From Cardiobacterium sp. Marseille-Q4385 (GTDB lineage Bacteria; Pseudomonadota; Gammaproteobacteria; Cardiobacteriales; Cardiobacteriaceae), in contig NZ_OU745373.1 of NCBI RefSeq assembly GCF_916618745.1, positions 811,001 through 875,000 of the forward strand: a stretch of 64,000 nucleotides of DNA, written 5' to 3'. The notes under the pieces are model-generated. The model ran no database searches, was not told the DNA's origin, and saw only the letters and a list, made by a program, of their open reading frames with translations. Numbering within the stretch: the stretch's first letter is position 1; each line of letters begins with the position of its first letter. The position numbers and the translations under genes are program-made. Below are positions 7,316 to 16,332 of this stretch, piece by piece.

Positions 7316-10300
7316 TTATAACAGGATTTCACGTTTAAGGCCGCGAATAAAGGAAGGATCACCACAACGTTTACCACCCAATGGTTGCACTCGTACAGTA
7401 CCCGCTCCAGTAGCAGGAGCTCCACCAGTTCCAGGATCTTCCTGGATAGCCTTCAGGTCTCCCCACTTGGACGTTTTAGCGAGACAATCGTTTCTGCCTA
7501 GATTTTCACCTGCAGCCTCAAGATCCTCTGCCGCACCCTGCCCTCCTAAGTTGCCATTAACACCTAGCTGCCTTACATTCGGCTCAACTTTTGCGGCATC
7601 AATGATATTTACGGCTGAAGTAATAAACCCTTCATCTTTCCCAGAGTAATCTTGGGGTTGACCATTCTCATCAGTAAAGTAACCACCTCTTTTAAGATCC
7701 GGACCAGCGCCGGTAAAGGCATTGATTGCCATGGTCCAGCTTGTACCTTTGGTATCTGCACTCGATTCCGATTCATAACAGGTCATTGTTGGATTAGCTT
7801 GCGATGGCAGCTTTGTTTCAACTTCTTTCACGCGATAAATCCGGGTAGAAATAAAGGCTGTACTGAGTAGCATACCCGGCTGGGATACGGCTTTCTCAGC
7901 TCCTACTAGATAGTCGCCATCTGTAGAGGACGCCTTTAGCAAGATTTTCCAACCTTTATTAACATTTTTATCAAACCCCGCATCTACAATGTAACGTTTA
8001 TCACCAGATTCGGTAAATGTTTGCGTAAAGAGAGAGCTATTAGTCAATACAGCAGGCGTAGCTACGGTCAGATCATCATAGATACCAGCTATCATCTGTT
8101 GATTAGTGTCTTTAAGATCGTGTTTGAAAACATCAGAGCCTGTACCAAAGACAACGACATAATCTTTCTCACTATTACGATAAACAGCCGGAGCAGCAGT
8201 AATAGGTTGTCTTTTATCGCCCCTGTAAATCATAACTGCTTTCCAAGCACTGGGCTCACCGCGCAGATCAAAGCGATACAGATTACCGAACTGATCACCA
8301 GCATAAGCCACATCAACAACACCGTTAATATCAGTATCTACCAGAAGTGGTGTAGACAATGCTCCCGGACCAACATCGGGACCAGGCGGTACAGAAATTT
8401 TCTTCACTAAAGCTCCTGGTTTTGCTCCTTCCGTCAACGATCCAGCTCTAGCATTTAGGCCAAATTCCTGTCCCATCATCTCATAGACATAAAGAGTTGG
8501 CGTTTTGTCATAAGCGCTCACGCTGAGATTGGGCGTAAAGTTGCCCGTATTATCATAAGTCCCCGGTCGATAGCCATTAGCAAGGAAGGCATAGACGCGA
8601 ACGCCTGTTTCCAACTTGGGTTTTTTGATACCTGTATCCCATTGAGTAGCAACTTGCGCAATAGTTGGTGAGCTGACGGTATAGCCCAAGCCATTACTTG
8701 CACCTTTTTCGGTTTCCCACATTGGAACGGACGTTTTCCATTGAGCCTGTCCACCTGCTTCCAAGCCTGTACTTCCAGCACCATCACGTTTTTCTCCGGC
8801 AATAGACAGCGCATAAGCACCGCGACCGCCCTGTCCCATATTGCCCATCATGACATATTGCTGTTTAAAGCCACGTGTTTTGGCTGTCAACAACCAGCTG
8901 ATACCGCCATTATTCAGATACAGGTGTGGTTGCTGGACATTTTCTTTGCCATAGCCATCTTCGGCGATGAGTGGTAGCGTTTTGCCTACGGTCAGGCTGT
9001 CATCGCTACTTTCACGCTGCATTCCTGCTGGCAAATAATTTAACTTGAGTGCGTACGGTGCCGTTACCCCTGTGCCTGCGGTAGATTCAAAAATATAAGT
9101 CATGCCATCATTAGCAGCGGTAATGACATATTTTTGCTTACCCGCAACGTCTTTGCCTAATGCAATAGTCGGCGTCCCCAAGACATCACCCATTTGTCGT
9201 TGCATATCAGTCGCTGCATCTGTACGGACACGGTATGTCGTGATTCGACGTGGTGTAATATTTTTGGCCGCATTCTGAATTTGCTTATCCGTTTTACTTG
9301 GATCTCGCAGTATCCATGGCACAAAAGCATCGCGGAATTCCTGTTCGGATGTCAGCGCAAAATCGACTCTGCGAGCAGTATCAGTGGCAGTCAGCCAATA
9401 GATACCACTGCCATCAGTTTTGCCATTATTCACCAATACGACACGATCATCATATTTAGCCGGCTCAGCTTTTTTAGTTGTATCAATCGCCGTACCATTA
9501 GCGTTGAAGAAGTTAAACAGCAGGACACTCGACCATTTATCGGTATCAATTGATAAGCTTGCAGCGATAGCGGCAATACTGCTACCTGATACCGATGGGG
9601 TGGACGTCGAACGGGTATTTACCGGTACCGTTGTAATTTCGCTAGTAATCTCTTGCAAAATTTCGTCAAAGATAGATTTTAGTCTACTACCATCGTTCGT
9701 TTCATAGTAACAATTAGGACAACTTGCTGCACCACGCAAGTAGGTTTTCCCTTCCGACGATAAATCATCGCCAAAGCCGACCGCAAAAGTCTTGATTGTT
9801 TGATTCGGATATTTGGGGTCATTCCAATCCCCCCCCTCGGCATCTTTCCGGTCATTAGGCATATCGTCTCTACCGTTTGCCCCAATAATATCCTTAGTTG
9901 CCAGCATACGACTGAATAAGCCTATGCCATTCCATTCATAACCTCCGTAGTTGGTCCAACCACGATAAGGATGGTACCAGGAATAATATCCGCCTGAGTT
10001 GGGTGGATAATAGTAATACCAAGGGCCACCATCCCTATCACCCCATTTGCTAAATGTCCCATAGTAATCTTTTTCCCATTGCAAAAAACCTGTGGCATTT
10101 TTATATTCCCGTTCATATGTATACCCCGGAATTTCATCCGTGTTGGCATCGCCATCAGACAGGACAACTATATAATTCTTCTGACAACGATACTTAATAT
10201 TTTTCCTAATTTCTCGAATCGCACGAACATAACGATCCGTCGTCGGTGTATCCAGATAAGGAGAAAGTGAGCTAACTAAATCCCGTACATCCACTGCGTT

Positions 10301-10954
10301 ATGCCTGAATCCAGTGAATGTAGGGATTTCCGTAGTCTTCCATCGGTCATCAGCCGAATCCATCCATCTACCCCAATCCGGGAATCCATTCATTACAAAA
10401 CGTCTTTCCGTACCCCATAATGAATAAATGCCCCAATTTACCTTGCCCACATACTTCGGATTATCCAGTATGGCATGCATTCCATCAATGGCAACCTGCA
10501 TCCGGGTTTCTTGCCTGAAGGTATAAAAATTTCTAGCCCCATTCTCAGTCTTACCCGTTAGATAGTTAGAGTTCATAGGATAATAAAACACAGCAAAGCA
10601 TTTCTTTTTATTCCTTCTATTGTATTCCACGCTCCATGTACATCTATCTTGTCGCGCCCAATGTTTATAATACTGGCCAGGATACCAAGCAGCAATTGTT
10701 TGCTGCATACTGCCCGAATCATCAATAAAAAATATGATATTAGCAGGTATACCTTGTGCACCATTCTTAACCGAGTACGTATTAAATTGTGGCGGGCGCG
10801 GCAGGAAGGGAGAGGTTCGCGCATCAGCAGTGACGGCGGGAGTAGGTGTTGGTGTTGTTTGCGCCATGGCATATTGCTGGCAGGCTACGCCCACGACCGT
10901 GGTCAGTAATAGCGGACGAAGAGGAATTCCCATTTTTCTCTGTGTTTTCATCAT
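7316..10954 (-). CDS. pilY1: type IV pilus tip adhesin/biogenesis protein PilY1, 1212 aa
   Basis: Signal peptide after a basic start (IPLRPLLLTTVVGVA, cut near AMAQ), so the protein is exported. Residues near 75-430 form a von Willebrand A-like domain with the MIDAS-type motif IIFFIDDSGSMQQ; a tract very rich in Tyr, Trp and Gly follows in it. The C-terminal half is the PilY1 beta-propeller, with a calcium-binding loop DTDINGVVDVAYAGDQFGN around residue 880. The start at 10954 (MMKTQ) has GGAG upstream; in-frame ATGs at 10963 and 10996 are less likely. PilY1 homologues sit at the pilus tip with the minor pilins and mediate adhesion and surface sensing. It is the first gene of the operon here. 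Confidence 0.92.
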   Translation of the reverse strand: MMKTQRKMGIPLRPLLLTTVVGVACQQYAMAQTTPTPTPAVTADARTSPFLPRPPQFNTYSVKNGAQGIPANIIFFIDDSGSMQQTIAAWYPGQYYKHWARQDRCTWSVEYNRRNKKKCFAVFYYPMNSNYLTGKTENGARNFYTFRQETRMQVAIDGMHAILDNPKYVGKVNWGIYSLWGTERRFVMNGFPDWGRWMDSADDRWKTTEIPTFTGFRHNAVDVRDLVSSLSPYLDTPTTDRYVRAIREIRKNIKYRCQKNYIVVLSDGDANTDEIPGYTYEREYKNATGFLQWEKDYYGTFSKWGDRDGGPWYYYYPPNSGGYYSWYHPYRGWTNYGGYEWNGIGLFSRMLATKDIIGANGRDDMPNDRKDAEGGDWNDPKYPNQTIKTFAVGFGDDLSSEGKTYLRGAASCPNCYYETNDGSRLKSIFDEILQEITSEITTVPVNTRSTSTPSVSGSSIAAIAASLSIDTDKWSSVLLFNFFNANGTAIDTTKKAEPAKYDDRVVLVNNGKTDGSGIYWLTATDTARRVDFALTSEQEFRDAFVPWILRDPSKTDKQIQNAAKNITPRRITTYRVRTDAATDMQRQMGDVLGTPTIALGKDVAGKQKYVITAANDGMTYIFESTAGTGVTAPYALKLNYLPAGMQRESSDDSLTVGKTLPLIAEDGYGKENVQQPHLYLNNGGISWLLTAKTRGFKQQYVMMGNMGQGGRGAYALSIAGEKRDGAGSTGLEAGGQAQWKTSVPMWETEKGASNGLGYTVSSPTIAQVATQWDTGIKKPKLETGVRVYAFLANGYRPGTYDNTGNFTPNLSVSAYDKTPTLYVYEMMGQEFGLNARAGSLTEGAKPGALVKKISVPPGPDVGPGALSTPLLVDTDINGVVDVAYAGDQFGNLYRFDLRGEPSAWKAVMIYRGDKRQPITAAPAVYRNSEKDYVVVFGTGSDVFKHDLKDTNQQMIAGIYDDLTVATPAVLTNSSLFTQTFTESGDKRYIVDAGFDKNVNKGWKILLKASSTDGDYLVGAEKAVSQPGMLLSTAFISTRIYRVKEVETKLPSQANPTMTCYESESSADTKGTSWTMAINAFTGAGPDLKRGGYFTDENGQPQDYSGKDEGFITSAVNIIDAAKVEPNVRQLGVNGNLGGQGAAEDLEAAGENLGRNDCLAKTSKWGDLKAIQEDPGTGGAPATGAGTVRVQPLGGKRCGDPSFIRGLKREILL

Positions 10955-11457
10955 GTGCTCCATGTTTTTGGTGCCGCATAGGTTGTCACGCGGCAAGGTG
11001 TGTATTCAAAGTATCAAGCAAGAATGGTGCCAAGGATTTTCTTGTTTAATTTCAAATAATTAGACAATTGTTTTGCTAGCTGTAGCGAATGTTCGCTATC
11101 GCTAGGTTTTATCAAGAAATATGTATATCAAATTGATTTTCAAAAGAAAGATTACGTTTAAAAATCTTATATCAAGGTGGCGTTGATATGGTTCCTGTTC
11201 CATAAGACGCAATAGCGATTCCATGTAATCTATTGAAAATATTATTTTTATCCCAAGAAAGTTCGCTTGCATCTCACAACATCAACCGTCTCCCCTTCTA
11301 CTTACGCGGCGTTTTACATCCCCACGAGCGGGCAGATAATTGCAAAATGTGGCCATAATTTTACGCACCAGTGCTAGATCCCGTTATGACATCCAGGTCT
11401 TTTTGAACAACGTTTTATCTGTTCCAAAATCCTCACCTTCCTGCCCCGCAAGGAGGT
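10955..11457. other. 503-bp intergenic region upstream of pilY1, no gene seen
   Basis: AT-rich between about 11040 and 11280. It should contain the pilY1 operon promoter, firing leftwards. No long open frame or strong hairpin was found. I could not settle on a convincing -35/-10 pair. Confidence 0.5.
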
Positions 11458-11547
11458 TATACCAATCCCGGAAAATCATCTAAGTGTGTTGGCACAGCGC
11501 ACCGTGCTATTCGTACTGCCTTCTCACCTTAATTTTTGGGATTGGTA
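11458..11547. repeat. 90-bp inverted-repeat element (MITE-like)
   Basis: Begins ATACCAATCCCGGAAAAT and ends ATTTTTGGGATTGGTAT, an imperfect terminal inverted repeat of about 17 bp around a non-coding centre that itself contains ggcacagcgcaccgtgct. Size and layout fit a miniature inverted-repeat element or a long hairpin downstream of pepD. Confidence 0.55.
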
Positions 11548-11563
11548 TGACAACTAAATGTTG

Positions 11564-13009
11564 TTATTGACTTTGCAAGAATGCTCGCAGCCAGCGGTTA
11601 CTGCGCTCCACGCTAGCGATATTGACTTTTTCGTTCGGCGAGTGTGGCGAGACAATGGTCGGGCCGAAGGAGGCCATTTGCCAGTGCGGGTATTTGGTGA
11701 AAAGAATGCCGCATTCAAGACCGGCGTGTACGGCTTTGACCGGCATATTGTCGCCGTAGATGGTCGCGCCAATTTTTTTCAGTTTTTCGACGAGGTCGGA
11801 GTGCGGCAAGGGTTGCCAGCCAGAGTACGCGCCGCTGTATTCACTGCTGCCACCCGCAAGGCTGACGAGTTGTGCAATACGCGCGGCAAGATCATCGCGG
11901 GCACTATCCACCGAAGAGCGCAACATGCAGCTGATATGCAAGGCATCGTCCCCGGTTTTGGCAACGGCGAGGTTGTTAGAGGTTTCAACCAGACCAGGGA
12001 TGTCAATGCTCATGCGATCCACGCCGTTGTGCAGGTTACGCAGGACGCTGATGACTTGAGCCGTGCTTTTTTCGCTGAGGGCGCGGCTGATGGTTTCGGC
12101 TGGTTCGAGGCTGATGTGCAGGGTTTGGTCTTCTGGGGGCAATTCGTTGCGGATGTGTGCGGTCAGTTCTTGCAGGTTTTGTTGCGCAGTGGCGAGGTTG
12201 CTGCCGTTCAGGGTGATGAGGGCATCCGCTTCGCGCGGAATGGCATTGCGCAGGTCGCCGCCTTCCAGATTGACGATGCGCAGGGCGTTGGCCGCGTCAT
12301 CCTGCAAGGCTTGCAGGGCGCGGGCGAGGATTTTGATAGCGTTGCCGCGTTGCAGGTGGATTTCTACACCGGAGTGACCGCCTTTGAGGCCACGCACATG
12401 CAGGTGGTAGCCTTGCCCAGCGAGGGATTCGTATTGCAGCGGCAGGGTGTAGTTGCCGTTGACGGCACCGGCACAGCCGATGCAGAGTTCGCCTTCGTCT
12501 TCGTAGTCGAGATTAAGCAGGATGCTGCCTTTCAGCCAGCCCGCCCGTACTTCCTGCGCGCCTTCGAGGCCGATTTCTTCACTGGCGGTGAAAAGGGCTT
12601 CCAGCGGCGGGTGGCTGAGGCTTTTATCCGCCAGCACGGCCAGAATCATCGCCGCGCCAATGCCGTCATCAGCGCCAAGGGTGGTGCCATCGGCATGAAC
12701 CCAATCGCCGTCCACAATGGTGCGGATAGGATCTTTGCTGAAATCGTGGCTGGAATCTTTGTTTTTCTGCGGCACCATGTCGAGGTGCGCTTGCAGGATG
12801 ACGCCCGGCTCGTTCTCGCGCCCCGCGCTCGCCGCTTTACGCACCAGGATGTTGCCGCGCTCATCGCGTTCAGCTTCGAGGCCGAGGCGTCCCGCTTCGT
12901 CGAGGATGTATTGTTCGACGGCTTCTTCCTGGTGTGTGGGGCGGGGAATTTGTGTCAGCTGGTGAAAGTATTGCCAAACCGCACGGGGCTCGAGTTCGGT
13001 TATGTTCAT
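11564..13009 (-). CDS. pepD: aminoacyl-histidine dipeptidase (cytosol nonspecific dipeptidase, peptidase D)
   Basis: The 481-aa protein matches the M20C dipeptidase layout and usual length. Zinc-site residues are visible: H75 and D77 in ILQAHLDMVPQ, the bridging D114 in LGADDGIGAA and the catalytic pair E144/E145 in TASEEIGLEG. A lid/dimerisation domain occupies the middle and a final catalytic segment (VHAGLECGILFTKYP) supplies the last ligands. The family hydrolyses Xaa-His and other dipeptides in the cytoplasm. It is preceded by sohB on the same strand with a 32-bp gap, so the two may be cotranscribed. Confidence 0.95.
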   Translation of the reverse strand: MNITELEPRAVWQYFHQLTQIPRPTHQEEAVEQYILDEAGRLGLEAERDERGNILVRKAASAGRENEPGVILQAHLDMVPQKNKDSSHDFSKDPIRTIVDGDWVHADGTTLGADDGIGAAMILAVLADKSLSHPPLEALFTASEEIGLEGAQEVRAGWLKGSILLNLDYEDEGELCIGCAGAVNGNYTLPLQYESLAGQGYHLHVRGLKGGHSGVEIHLQRGNAIKILARALQALQDDAANALRIVNLEGGDLRNAIPREADALITLNGSNLATAQQNLQELTAHIRNELPPEDQTLHISLEPAETISRALSEKSTAQVISVLRNLHNGVDRMSIDIPGLVETSNNLAVAKTGDDALHISCMLRSSVDSARDDLAARIAQLVSLAGGSSEYSGAYSGWQPLPHSDLVEKLKKIGATIYGDNMPVKAVHAGLECGILFTKYPHWQMASFGPTIVSPHSPNEKVNIASVERSNRWLRAFLQSQ

Positions 13010-13041
13010 GACAGTTCCTTTTTGTGTGTGGGAAGGGAGTG

Positions 13042-14037
13042 TCAGCGGAGGCGCGCTTTCAGCGGGCGGGCGCTGATGTTGCCGAGAAAGCGCTGTTTGA
13101 GTCTGTCGTACCAGCGCTGTTTGCTTTTTTCTTCGAGTTGCAGCAGCTGGTGGCTGTGCAGGTGGGCGAGGATGTAATCATCGCTGGTACCGACGGTATC
13201 AATCAGGCGGTTTTCCACGGCTTGTGCACCATACCACGTTTCCCCGGTCGCCAGCGCGTCGATATCCAGCTGCGGGCGGTAGGTGTGAATGTGCTGTTTG
13301 AAGAGGTCATGGGTGACGGCGAGTTCGTGGCGGAATTGTTCGCGGTCGGCTTCGCTATTTTCACCAAAGACCGTCAGGCTGCGTTTGTGTTCACCGGCAG
13401 TGTGTTCTTCGTAGCGGATGCGGTGCTGTTTGAGCAGTTCGTTGAAGTTGGGTAATGCGCCAACGACGCCGATGGAACCCAGGATGGCAAAGGGTGCAGC
13501 GATGATTTCGTTTCCGATGCAGGCCATCATGTAACCACCGCTGGCGGCAACTTTATCTACGGCGACGGTGAGCGGGATTTGCCGCGCGCGCAGCCGGGCC
13601 AGTTGTGAAGCGGCAAGTCCGTAGGCGTGTACCAGTCCGCCGCCACTTTCCAAGCGCAAGAGGACGCGATCTTCGGTGCTGGCGACCTGGATAACGGCGC
13701 TGATTTGTTCGCGCAGTTGGGCGACGGCGGAGGCTTCAATGTCGCCATCGAAATCCAGGACGAAGATGCGCGGTTTTTGTGTCTCTGCTTCGTCCTTTTC
13801 AGCCTGTTTCTGTGCTTTTTGTCGGGCTTTCAGGGCTTTTTTGTCGAGCAGGGCTTCGTAGAGGAGCTCTTGCTGTTCTTCGTAGTATTCGTTCAGCGAG
13901 CGAACTTCGAATTTGTCTTCGTCATCATCGTTATCCCGCTTGGCGGCGGCAATGCCAAGGACGGCTAACAGCAGGCAAATCAGGATAGTCAGTGCCTTAG
14001 CCAGGAACAGGCTGTATTCAAGAAGAAAGGTCATCAT
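13042..14037 (-). CDS. sohB: inner-membrane serine protease SohB (S49 family)
   Basis: N-terminal anchor FLLEYSLFLAKALTILICLLL, then a charged coiled-coil-like stretch rich in Lys, Glu and Gln. The S49 peptidase domain follows: the nucleophile is Ser in VAASGGYMMAC (about residue 166) and the general-base Lys is in GEHKRSLTVF (about residue 218). It has the single S49 domain of SohB, not the double domain of SppA. I use the ATG at 14037, which overlaps the stop of the upstream permease; the next codon is also ATG and matches the usual SohB start. An upstream ATG at 14055 lies inside the permease gene. Confidence 0.92.
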   Translation of the reverse strand: MMTFLLEYSLFLAKALTILICLLLAVLGIAAAKRDNDDDEDKFEVRSLNEYYEEQQELLYEALLDKKALKARQKAQKQAEKDEAETQKPRIFVLDFDGDIEASAVAQLREQISAVIQVASTEDRVLLRLESGGGLVHAYGLAASQLARLRARQIPLTVAVDKVAASGGYMMACIGNEIIAAPFAILGSIGVVGALPNFNELLKQHRIRYEEHTAGEHKRSLTVFGENSEADREQFRHELAVTHDLFKQHIHTYRPQLDIDALATGETWYGAQAVENRLIDTVGTSDDYILAHLHSHQLLQLEEKSKQRWYDRLKQRFLGNISARPLKARLR

Positions 14038-14780
14038 CGGGTATCTCGTGTCCAAAGGAGGGGCATCAGGGTGATAAAGAGCAGGCTGTGTATGGCGATG
14101 TATATCAGCGTCTGCACGGTGACAATGCCGCGATAAAGCAGGCCGAGGTGCTCAAAGGGCGAGAGCCAGCGCAGGATTTGCACCAGCCACGGCGGGTTGG
14201 TCGTCAGTACGGGCAAGAGCCACAGCAGCAGCCAGATGAGTGCCAGCAGTAATGAAGCGGGCAGCGGCTGTTTCTGCGAGGCGGATATGGTGAGCGAGAG
14301 CAGGGCCGCATAAAGGGCAATGAAGATTTGCGCCAGGAGCAGCGCCAGGAGCAGCTTGCCATCCCACAGGTTGCTGCGTGCGATCCAGGCAACGGTCAGC
14401 CAGAACGGCAGGGTAAGCAGGGTAAGCGCACTCAACAGCACGACGGTTTTGCTGACGAGCAGACGAGGCAAGCCGCCACGCACACCACGCAGTAATACGT
14501 CGGTATGCCAGAGTTTTTCGCCTGCAAGACTGCGGGCGCCGAAGTAAATTGTCCACAGAATCATCAGCCATTGCATCAATTGCGCCGCACTACCAAGCAG
14601 GGTTTCCGTCGCTCCGCGCCGGTTTTCCAAGCCTGCCAGTTTAGGAGCGATCGCTTGGTATTCCACTAGGCCACTAGCGAGATACAGGCCGAGCGCCAGC
14701 CATGATGCGGTAAGGGCGGCAAAGAAGGCCGGTGTCGCCAGCAGGCGGTATTCTTTATGTAACAGGCTGCGCCACAGCAT
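14034..14780 (-). CDS. ABC-2 type transporter permease, 248 aa
   Basis: From the ATG at 14780 the protein is a compact six-segment membrane protein: segments near TPAFFAALTASWLALGLYL, LMQWLMILWTIYFGARSLAG, TVVLLSALTLLTLPFWLTV, LLALLLAQIFIALYAALLSL, LLLALIWLLLWLLPVL and LIYIAIHSLLFITLMPLLW. The pattern fits ABC-2/GldF-type permeases more than CcmB. The gene starts inside the end of the ATPase gene (26-bp overlap), which indicates translational coupling. Substrate is unknown. The reading frame is open much further upstream, but that part is antisense-like sequence within the ATPase gene. Confidence 0.85.
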   Translation of the reverse strand: MLWRSLLHKEYRLLATPAFFAALTASWLALGLYLASGLVEYQAIAPKLAGLENRRGATETLLGSAAQLMQWLMILWTIYFGARSLAGEKLWHTDVLLRGVRGGLPRLLVSKTVVLLSALTLLTLPFWLTVAWIARSNLWDGKLLLALLLAQIFIALYAALLSLTISASQKQPLPASLLLALIWLLLWLLPVLTTNPPWLVQILRWLSPFEHLGLLYRGIVTVQTLIYIAIHSLLFITLMPLLWTRDTR

Positions 14781-15615
14781 TGAGTTTTTCCTGAAAAGCT
14801 TCGCGTGGATATGCGGGATAGTATGCACAGATACCGGGATATGCAGCGAGGCGCTGCCACAGTGATTGACGAGCGGCATCACTACCATCATGGGCAAAAG
14901 CGGCAAAGCGTCCATCCAATAGTGTTGGCTGAGGTAATGCCTGTGCCTGTGCGGTGTCGTCGCAAGCGACCCATAAATGGGGACCATCCACACGCGGGAT
15001 AGGTATTTCCTGCAAGATTCCGTTATGCAAGTAATAAACGCGGTGTGCGGTTGCCAGCACTTCGTCCCAGTCATGACTGGTCATCAGTACGCAGCAGCTG
15101 TCTGCCAGACCAGCTAAAAGTGGGCGCAGCAGCAGACGCTGATCACTGTCCAAACCATTGGTGGGTTCATCTAAAACGATTAGCGATGGCTTATGAATTA
15201 GCGCTTGTGCCAGACCAACCCGTTGCCGGTAGCCGTGCGATAACTCACAGCAGCGTTTATGCGCCACCGCTTGCAGACCGCAGCGTTGCACGACATCAGT
15301 CAACGCAGCTTTACTGTCACGCACACCATGTATCTGCGCACACATCTGTAAAAATTCGCGTACCCGCCATTGCGGATAAAGAGGTGCCTTATCCGGCAAA
15401 TAACCCAGCCAAAAAGCGGGCAAGCCTGCTTGATAGTGAACACTGCCAGCATCCGGCGTCAGTGCACCCGTCAAGATTTCCAGTAACGTAGTTTTACCTG
15501 CACCGTTACCACCAATCAGTGCAACCACTTCACGAGGGTGCAATTCCAATGACGCATCGCGCAGGATTATTTGTCTGCCACGTCGTAAAGCGAGGTGTTG
15601 AGCAGAAAGAAGCAT
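14755..15615 (-). CDS. ABC transporter ATP-binding protein, 286 aa
   Basis: All nucleotide-binding motifs are present: Walker A GGNGAGKTT (about residues 35-43), signature LSHGYRQRVGLAQAL (an LSxGxxQR variant), Walker B LIVLDEPTNGLD and the H-loop TSHD. The C-terminal 60 residues are a family-specific extension. It pairs with the overlapping downstream permease to form a GldA/GldF- or Nod-like export system of unknown substrate. It starts 47 bp past the rpmG stop, separated from it by a terminator. Confidence 0.9.
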   Translation of the reverse strand: MLLSAQHLALRRGRQIILRDASLELHPREVVALIGGNGAGKTTLLEILTGALTPDAGSVHYQAGLPAFWLGYLPDKAPLYPQWRVREFLQMCAQIHGVRDSKAALTDVVQRCGLQAVAHKRCCELSHGYRQRVGLAQALIHKPSLIVLDEPTNGLDSDQRLLLRPLLAGLADSCCVLMTSHDWDEVLATAHRVYYLHNGILQEIPIPRVDGPHLWVACDDTAQAQALPQPTLLDGRFAAFAHDGSDAARQSLWQRLAAYPGICAYYPAYPREAFQEKLNAVAQPVT

Positions 15616-15634
15616 ACGGGGTAAATATAGGCTA

Positions 15635-15660
15635 TAAAAAAACCCGCCAGCGCGGGTTTC
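15635..15660 (-). terminator. terminator after rpmB-rpmG
   Basis: Stem AACCCGC-cag-GCGGGTT; on the minus strand it is followed by seven T residues. It lies 18 bp past the rpmG stop. Confidence 0.88.
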
Positions 15661-15677
15661 TTGAATAGGTGCCGCGA

Positions 15678-15848
15678 TTACTTAATCTTGGCTTCCTTAT
15701 ACATAACGTGTTTGCGTGCTACCGGATCAAATTTCTTAATTTCCATTTTTTCCGGCATGTTGCGTTTATTCTTGGTCGTGGTATAGAAGTGTCCGGTGCC
15801 TTCAGAAGAAACGAGGCGGATTTTTTCACGAGCGGTTTTCTTGGCCAT
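15678..15848 (-). CDS. rpmG: 50S ribosomal protein L33, 56 aa
   Basis: Translation of the minus strand gives MAKKTAREKIRLVSSEGTGH and then the FYTTTKNKRNMPEKMEIKKF segment, the standard L33 sequence and length. It lacks the CxxC zinc pairs, as the zinc-free form does. It is 10 bp behind rpmB, the usual rpmB-rpmG pair, and is followed by a strong terminator. L33 sits near the E site of the large subunit. Confidence 0.97.
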   Translation of the reverse strand: MAKKTAREKIRLVSSEGTGHFYTTTKNKRNMPEKMEIKKFDPVARKHVMYKEAKIK

Positions 15849-15858
15849 GTTTTACCCC

Positions 15859-16095
15859 TTACACCTTTTCGCCACGTGCACGAATTTCTTGCAGAACCGC
15901 ATCAATACCTTTTTTATCAATGATGCGCATACCGTGGGTAGAAACTTTCAATTTAACAAAGCGGTTTTCACTTTCAACCCAAAAGCGGTGTTCTTGAATA
16001 TTGGGGAGAAAACGACGTTTATTTTTATTATTTGCGTGGGAAACGGTGTTGCCGACCATCGGCTTTTTACCGGTCACCTGGCAGATGCGGGACAT
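15859..16095 (-). CDS. rpmB: 50S ribosomal protein L28, 78 aa
   Basis: Starts MSRICQVTGKKPMVGN and continues with VSHANNKNKRRFLPN, the diagnostic L28 segment; 78 residues is the standard length. It carries the basic face that binds 23S rRNA. First gene of the rpmB-rpmG pair, located just downstream (minus strand) of the tRNA-Phe gene. Confidence 0.97.
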   Translation of the reverse strand: MSRICQVTGKKPMVGNTVSHANNKNKRRFLPNIQEHRFWVESENRFVKLKVSTHGMRIIDKKGIDAVLQEIRARGEKV

Positions 16096-16134
16096 AGCCG
16101 GACCTCATTCAATCTTTGAAAATACGGAAAATGG

Positions 16135-16210
16135 TGGTGGCCAAGGGCGGAATCGAACCACCGACACGCGGATTTTCAATCCGCTGCTCTACCAACTGAG
16201 CTACTTGGCC
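16135..16210 (-). tRNA. tRNA-Phe (GAA)
   Basis: The minus strand folds as a 76-nt tRNA: acceptor GGCCAAG/CTTGGCC with encoded CCA, D arm TAGCTCAGTTGGTAGAGC, anticodon loop TTGAAAA with anticodon GAA, and T arm GGTTCGATTCC. It precedes rpmB on the same strand. Confidence 0.97.
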
Positions 16211-16332
16211 GTGGAAAGGACGCGCATTAAACAGGAAATCACGGAAACGGTCAAGCACTATTTACGCCATTTGTCTCAATCCGGACATTTGCACCGCCAT
16301 GTTAAAATCACGTTATTTATTTCGGAGCAGAC

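Noticed and set aside
11558..13177. 539-codon plus-strand frame opposite pepD
   Set aside because: Antisense shadow of pepD; low-complexity product with no family and the minus-strand frame has all catalytic residues.
14034..14780. Permease as CcmB of cytochrome c maturation, with the ATPase as CcmA
   Set aside because: No ccmC-H genes nearby, and the sequence pattern fits ABC-2/GldF-type permeases better.
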